Origin: Paucisalibacillus algeriensis
Lineage (GTDB): Bacteria > Bacillota > Bacilli > Bacillales > Amphibacillaceae
DNA length: 64,000 nt
Assembly (NCBI RefSeq): GCF_000577245.1
Contig: NZ_CBYO010000021.1
Coordinates: 1 to 64,000, forward strand
Direction of reading: 5' to 3'
Part shown: positions 59,677-64,000 of the stretch, one piece after another
How positions within the stretch are numbered: position 1 is the first letter of the stretch
Layout: every line of letters begins with the position of its first letter
Translations under genes and position numbers: made by a program
Notes under the pieces: model-generated
Database searches by the model: none
What the model saw: the letters and a program-made list of their open reading frames with translations, nothing else
Told to the model about the DNA's origin: nothing

Positions 59677-60753
59677 ATGAATATTTTATTTGTCTATTAT
59701 CTCCCAAGCGGGGGAGTAGAAACGTTAAACCGGCAACGAGCAATTGCATTAAAAAACAGAGGAATTAATTGTGACTTTTTGTATTATCAAAAAAAGCGAG
59801 ATTTAGTCAATCACCATGAAGGACGCATCTTTATAACAAATATTGACAGTGAAATTCAACATATAATCCGGGATGGAAATTATACTGCTATTGTTATAAC
59901 ATCTGATTTTCAGGGACTTTCAAGATTTAGAAACTTAGGCTACAATGGTGTATTAATTTATGAAATTCAGGGTCTAGGGAAAGAGGAAACCGCCAAAATC
60001 GAGCTACCAAAGATATCATCATTCATTTCTAAAAACGCAGATGCCATATTAGTCTCGAAAACACCACATATCCTCTCTATTCTTAAAACCATTCCAGACT
60101 TACCTCCACTATTTGTCATGAATAATTGTATAGACACAGAACATTTTGGTTATCGATATGAAAAGTCAGGCAAAAACCCTATAATAGCTTGGATCGGCAG
60201 GATTGAAGAAAATAAAAATTGGCATGAATTTTTGCAAATTGGACATAAGCTAATTCATGAATACAATCCTAATATTCAATTATATCTCTTTGAGGACCCA
60301 ACTTTGTCTTTGCCTCAAGAAAGAGAAAAATTCTATAAGGTTTTAAAAACACTTAACTTAGAAAATAACATCAATCTTCTCTCCAATATCCCCCATGAAG
60401 AAATGCCCAAGTTTTTTTCCATTGTTGGAGACTCAGGAGGTTTCTTATGTTCCACCTCAATTACGGAGGGCTTTGGCTATGCCATTGTTGAAGCCATGAG
60501 CTGTAAATGCCCAGTCTTGTCAACTAAATCAGATGGTGTTAGTAATTCCATTATTCATAACCTAACCGGTAAGTATTATAATCTTGGAAATATTTCAGAG
60601 GCATTTATAGAAGCAGAGGAATTAATGTCCAATAACAATTTAAGAAATCATATCCGTACAGAAGCAGTCCTTCATGTAAGGAAGGAATTTAGTATGGATA
60701 CTTATGGTTCGGAATTTAGGAAGATGATGAGTGTTTTAACTAAACAATCGTAA
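59677..60753 (+). CDS. Family 4 glycosyltransferase
   Basis: 358 residues, GT-B fold retaining enzyme: NILFVYYLPSGGVETLNRQR at the N-terminus, AWIGRIEENKNWHEFLQIGH as the second-domain strand, and the donor-binding STSITEGFGYAIVEAMSCKC (E-x7-E motif). AGGAGG precedes the ATG, 45 bp after the GT2 gene. Third gene of the coiled-coil operon, ending at a strong terminator. Confidence 0.92.
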   Translation: MNILFVYYLPSGGVETLNRQRAIALKNRGINCDFLYYQKKRDLVNHHEGRIFITNIDSEIQHIIRDGNYTAIVITSDFQGLSRFRNLGYNGVLIYEIQGLGKEETAKIELPKISSFISKNADAILVSKTPHILSILKTIPDLPPLFVMNNCIDTEHFGYRYEKSGKNPIIAWIGRIEENKNWHEFLQIGHKLIHEYNPNIQLYLFEDPTLSLPQEREKFYKVLKTLNLENNINLLSNIPHEEMPKFFSIVGDSGGFLCSTSITEGFGYAIVEAMSCKCPVLSTKSDGVSNSIIHNLTGKYYNLGNISEAFIEAEELMSNNNLRNHIRTEAVLHVRKEFSMDTYGSEFRKMMSVLTKQS

Positions 60754-60771
60754 GTAGCACGAAAAGTAGTT

Positions 60772-60820
60772 AAAAGCAGCGTTGATTTCTAATCTTCAAT
60801 CAACGTTGCTTTTACTCTTT
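60772..60820 (+). terminator. Rho-independent terminator, 16-bp stem
   Basis: AAAAGCAGCGTTGATT pairs with AATCAACGTTGCTTTT (one mismatch), followed by ACTCTTTT. It ends the coiled-coil/GT operon. Confidence 0.85.
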
Positions 60821-60920
60821 TGGCTGTTTTTATAAAAGAATGATTTTAATTACATAATTGATAGAAAGTGTGCTGTAACTACTGCCAAATACCCCTTTCA
60901 TAACGAATGGAGTGCTAGGA

Positions 60921-60990
60921 TACAGCTTCGGCAGAATACTCCGCTTTCCGCGGGAGGCTGAGGCCGTGCCCACGGAAAGGTAGATACTGG
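60921..60990. repeat. GC-rich palindromic dispersed repeat
   Basis: ACTCCGCTTTCCGCGGGAGG with the opposing CCCACGGAAAGG forms an imperfect palindrome, much more GC-rich than its surroundings. I recall closely similar GCTTTCCGCGGG elements as frequent intergenic repeats in Bacillaceae. The following 100 bp are also GC-rich and may be part of the same element. Confidence 0.6.
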
Positions 60991-61132
60991 GAGGTATTTT
61001 CGAGCAGATATCGCCCCTGGCTGGAAGTGAAAACGGGGTGTATTTCCGTAACGGGTATGTTGCTCAACCATAAATGTCTTGTTACCGATAGTTCCGATCA
61101 ACCGAGAAAATAATAGCAAATCGGACAATCTC

Positions 61133-62878
61133 TTACAATCCTATTAGATACTTAAAATTTTCAGCTAATGCCCTAAATTCCTCTATCTGTAAAAGCGTTT
61201 CGGATTCTTTTTCTGCAAGTGCTAGATTAATGGGACTGCCTTCAGCAAGATTCTTCTTTTCTTCTCCTGTCCATAGTTTTTTCGCTATAGACTCCTGCAT
61301 ATAAGAATAAAGTTCTTTAAAGTTTTGAAATTTACTTGGGTATTTTTCTTCTAATGTTAGAAAGGAGTTTAGTAGATTGTTTAACGGATATAATTCAATT
61401 CCTACAAAATTTAAAGCAAATATTCTCATTTCAATTTCTTGATATTTATTAAACATTCTTACAAAGTTTCTTACCGCATCGATAGAATTCGATGTTGCCA
61501 CAGGATGTTCTTGGTGAAAGCTAATTAAATCTTTATGATTTAGGAACGAATACCCTTTTTTATAGAATCGGTACCCCATTTCATTATCATCCCATCCATA
61601 GCCCGGGAACTCTTCAAATAACCCGACTTCCTGAAAACCTGTAGCTCTGACCGAAACGTTCCCAGTACAAAAGAGAATCCACGGAAAGTGAAATCCTTTT
61701 AGGTCATTCCCGTAGTATTTAAATAAATTATCTCGATAGATTTGGACAAATGGCTTTTCAAATGAATAATGGGTATAGGATTGATCTAACACATTTTCTT
61801 TCGTTAAAAACGTGAAAGTTTTGTTACCTTTTATAATCTCTTGAAGGTTATAACGGTTATGTTGATTGTTTCGGAGTATCTGTACGAGAAGTTTCATTTG
61901 AACCTGATTAAAACCAGGATGAAACTTTGTATAGACTCCATGTAGTACTAAACTGCCGCTAACAACTAATCGGTCATTCTGCAGATGAGCACGATAATGG
62001 TGGTCAATAAAGTCCGGTTTGACCAAGATTTCAGCATCCAGAAATATTATTACTTCCCCGGTAGCTACCTTAAGTCCTAAATTCCTCATATTTGGCCGGC
62101 CTATATTTACATTTGACCGTATATAGGTTAACGAAAAGGAAAAAGGATGTTCCTTAACCATATTGAATGTGTTATCCCCTGAACCATCATCACAAATAAT
62201 AACCTCGAAATTGTTTTTATGAAAAGTCTGACTCTCTAGGGAATAAAGGGTTAATAGTATTTCCTCATATTTATTGTAGGTTGGCATAATAATGGTAACT
62301 TTTGGAGAAAAGATATTGCCTTTTTTGTATGTTCCTCCATTTAAAAAATTTTTGCCCCATACTACCTTTCCGTCATATCCTTGACTATCCTCTTCTAAAT
62401 GAAGAATCTGATTATGAGTTAGACCTTCATTCCATAATTTAATGGACCGGACTTTACCACGAAAGGTTTCCCCTTTTTCATTACCTCCTATCATTCCAGA
62501 AGGATACACATTCTGAAATGGACTTGGATTACCTTCTGCTATAAGCCTACCATTAATATATAATAATGGTTTTTTATTTGTGTACACGAGGACCAAATCA
62601 ACCCAAGTTGAGACATCAACATGAGCTACTAATATAGTATGATATTCTATTCCGTCGTACTCGATAATCCTAATTTCATGGCCATTCATGACTATCCCAG
62701 CGCCAGAGGAGCCTTCTTCAACAAATTCTGGTGCAATTAGAAAGGAGAACGTATCCTTTTCTATTGTAGGCTCCGGCAAAATGATGCATTGGTAGGAAAA
62801 GTTGTTCTTACATTCTTTGCCGATTCGGTAAAATGAAATGTACTCCTCCCCTTTAAAAGTAAAAGGATGATTAAACAT
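61133..62878 (-). CDS. LamG-like domain fused to a family 2 glycosyltransferase
   Basis: 581 residues. Residues 1-185 form a LamG/concanavalin-like beta sandwich (WVDLVLVYTNKKPLLYINGR, GKVRSIKLWNEGLTHNQILH). Residues 200-480 are a GT-A transferase: KVTIIMPTYNKYEEILLTLY, VIICDDGSGDNTFNM, NVNIGRPNMRNLGLKVATGE with IFLDAE, and LFCTGNVSVRATGFQEVGLF with GWDDNEMGYRF. The C-terminal 100 residues are helical. The lectin-like domain may bind the acceptor glycan. It overlaps the upstream gene by 8 bp. Confidence 0.85.
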   Translation of the reverse strand: MFNHPFTFKGEEYISFYRIGKECKNNFSYQCIILPEPTIEKDTFSFLIAPEFVEEGSSGAGIVMNGHEIRIIEYDGIEYHTILVAHVDVSTWVDLVLVYTNKKPLLYINGRLIAEGNPSPFQNVYPSGMIGGNEKGETFRGKVRSIKLWNEGLTHNQILHLEEDSQGYDGKVVWGKNFLNGGTYKKGNIFSPKVTIIMPTYNKYEEILLTLYSLESQTFHKNNFEVIICDDGSGDNTFNMVKEHPFSFSLTYIRSNVNIGRPNMRNLGLKVATGEVIIFLDAEILVKPDFIDHHYRAHLQNDRLVVSGSLVLHGVYTKFHPGFNQVQMKLLVQILRNNQHNRYNLQEIIKGNKTFTFLTKENVLDQSYTHYSFEKPFVQIYRDNLFKYYGNDLKGFHFPWILFCTGNVSVRATGFQEVGLFEEFPGYGWDDNEMGYRFYKKGYSFLNHKDLISFHQEHPVATSNSIDAVRNFVRMFNKYQEIEMRIFALNFVGIELYPLNNLLNSFLTLEEKYPSKFQNFKELYSYMQESIAKKLWTGEEKKNLAEGSPINLALAEKESETLLQIEEFRALAENFKYLIGL

Positions 62879-63608
62879 CAGCCTCTCTCCTCAACTTTGA
62901 AATTAATAAATCTAGTTCTTTGCTATATTTATCTCTTACATGATAGAATTCTTTCATCTGTTCTTTGTAATGAATTTTTGTTCCCATATTCCTGTGAACT
63001 CTATAATTGGTCAATGTCGAATGTAGGTAATGAATGGGAAAATGGCATGAAGTCCTAATCCAATAATCATAATCTTGTACAAACTTAAGTGTTATATCAA
63101 AATCTCCTACGCTTTCCCAAACTTTTCTGGACATCATCACGGTACACCCATTGATTGGACAAAAGCTTTTCATCGTTTCCACAATTTCTAGTGGATTAGC
63201 AAACACTTTTCCTACATTATAATTGGTAATTAGACCATTTTCGTTAATGTGATTAAAATTGGTAAAACATATTTCAAGTTGATTTTCAAGCATGTACTCG
63301 AGTTGTACTTCAATTTTTCGATCATCAAAAAGATCATCTGAACTAAGCCAGGCAACAAAATCACCATTTGCATGTTTTAAGCCTTGGTTTAAAGCTGATG
63401 CAACCCCTTGGTTTGATTGTTCTATATAAGTTATTTTTGAAAGATAAGGATCTAATAGATTTTTATATTCTTCTGTAGACCCATCATTTACTAGAATAAT
63501 TTCTATCTGCTTATAGGTTTGTCGTAGAACGCTGTTTATTGCTTGGCTGATAAAGGCACAGTTATAAAAGGGAATCATGACGGTAACCAGAGGACTATTA
63601 TTTTTCAA
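62871..63608 (-). CDS. Family 2 glycosyltransferase
   Basis: About 245 residues: VTVMIPFYNCAFISQAINSV, ILVNDGSTEEY, GVASALNQGLKHANGDFVAW followed by LSSDD (DXD), and the C-terminal VQDYDYWIRTSCHFPIHYLH. Small GT-A enzyme of the WcaA/SpsA type. TTG at 63608 lies 8 bp after GGAG; a GTG 18 bp upstream overlaps the previous stop. Part of a minus-strand operon with the LamG-GT2 and sulfotransferase genes. Confidence 0.9.
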   Translation of the reverse strand: MKNNSPLVTVMIPFYNCAFISQAINSVLRQTYKQIEIILVNDGSTEEYKNLLDPYLSKITYIEQSNQGVASALNQGLKHANGDFVAWLSSDDLFDDRKIEVQLEYMLENQLEICFTNFNHINENGLITNYNVGKVFANPLEIVETMKSFCPINGCTVMMSRKVWESVGDFDITLKFVQDYDYWIRTSCHFPIHYLHSTLTNYRVHRNMGTKIHYKEQMKEFYHVRDKYSKELDLLISKLRREADV

Positions 63609-63622
63609 TTCCAAAACTCCTT

Positions 63623-64000
63623 TCACAAACTATTCATCTTATATCCGTATATCTCAAAATCCTTTTTATAAATACTGTTAACTAAAGATAGGGTTTCCTC
63701 ATTATAGAAGCTCTCATAAGTTGGAATCTGTTTATATTTGTCGAATGTGTCGATGACGACTGCAAAGTTTGCAAAGTTCCCTTGTAGTTTCATCTTCTCA
63801 GAATAGTGATGGGAGGATTTGGACAATTGAGAGATATCCAAAGTTTTCAAATCATATTTTCTTTCTATTTGTTTGATTTGAGTTGACAATTGTTCTAGAT
63901 AAATATAATTCTGAACAAAATTCTCTTCACCATCTAGATATTGGGGATTGAAGTGATCATCAATTACTCCTGGGTAATCTCTGACATAAATCAAAAATTG
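63623..64000 (-). CDS. Sulfotransferase-family protein, C-terminal part (runs off the window)
   Basis: 126 codons with no start; the frame is open at the edge. The beginning FLIYVRDYPGVIDDHFN matches the conserved R-D-P-x-x-x-x-S-type PAPS-binding strand, although the Ser is not obvious. The end TLSLVNSIYKKDFEIYGYK matches the typical sulfotransferase-2 C-terminus. It probably transfers sulfate from PAPS to a glycan. Its stop overlaps the GT2 start region. Confidence 0.65.
   Translation of the reverse strand, partial: QFLIYVRDYPGVIDDHFNPQYLDGEENFVQNYIYLEQLSTQIKQIERKYDLKTLDISQLSKSSHHYSEKMKLQGNFANFAVVIDTFDKYKQIPTYESFYNEETLSLVNSIYKKDFEIYGYKMNSL

Noticed and set aside
60898-61128. Minus-strand ORF of 76 codons
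   Set aside because: It coincides with a GC-rich palindromic repeat and has no ribosome binding site or family resemblance.

Overview
The window is AT-rich DNA from a Bacillales genome, most likely Bacillaceae. The evidence is strong AGGAGG-type ribosome binding sites, frequent GTG and TTG starts, and Bacillus-type genes: an Amj/YdaH lipid II flippase, a YusW-like lipoprotein, an LCP-family wall ligase, a YozG/DUF2975 pair and a Spo0E-like small protein. The genus cannot be fixed from this sequence. No rRNA, tRNA, CRISPR array, complete insertion sequence or integrase gene was found.

Region 1 (about 0.1-29.7 kb, with a second block at 39.4-42.5 kb) is the unusual part. It is a string of short, mostly minus-strand genes: GNAT acetyltransferases, a Nudix hydrolase, a VOC protein, SRPBCC and GyrI-like ligand-binding proteins, P-loop kinases, a phosphotransferase, an MBL hydrolase, CXXC proteins and tiny membrane proteins. 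Nearly every gene or gene pair is separated by a recurring intergenic element of 60-145 bp, here called PER (paired-end repeat). Each full PER has a left end close to AACTAACCTGCCCCGTTAGT and a right end close to AACTATTGCACCCGTTAGTT. The two ends are direct repeats of each other. Each is itself a small dyad (AACTA / TAGTT arms around a C-rich spacer). Between them lie an AT-rich segment and, in long copies, a hairpin followed by a T-run that should terminate the minus-strand gene. About 40 complete or partial copies are listed. Gene content and repeat geometry resemble an integron cassette array (attC sites), but the box sequences are not canonical and no integrase is in view. Many of the enclosed genes are freshly broken by frameshifts, single stops or truncations at a repeat edge, as expected for a large, weakly selected cassette store.

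Region 2 (29.8-38.2 kb) lacks PERs and looks like ordinary chromosome: an MFS exporter preceded by a candidate structured RNA, an oligopeptidase B-type S9 peptidase, a threonine/serine dehydratase, an NlpC-like protein, a DUF2975/XRE pair, and a secreted ADP-ribosyltransferase-like toxin candidate with a possible immunity protein.

Region 3 (42.8-52.6 kb) holds housekeeping and accessory genes: an SDR/TetR divergent pair with an operator-like palindrome, an M20 amidohydrolase, a DUF4145-like protein, a YbaK-type deacylase, a metallophosphoesterase, a YusW-like lipoprotein, an LCP ligase, a DinB protein and a broken alcohol dehydrogenase.

Region 4 (53.4-64 kb) looks like a surface-structure locus: a Cys-rich protein, a 47-residue Lys-rich peptide, a JAMM peptidase, a 435-residue unknown protein, a 600-residue coiled-coil protein built on 117-bp tandem repeats and preceded by a 15-codon overlapping ORF, four glycosyltransferases (one fused to a LamG-like domain) and the end of a sulfotransferase. 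A spore-surface role is an inference from context only.
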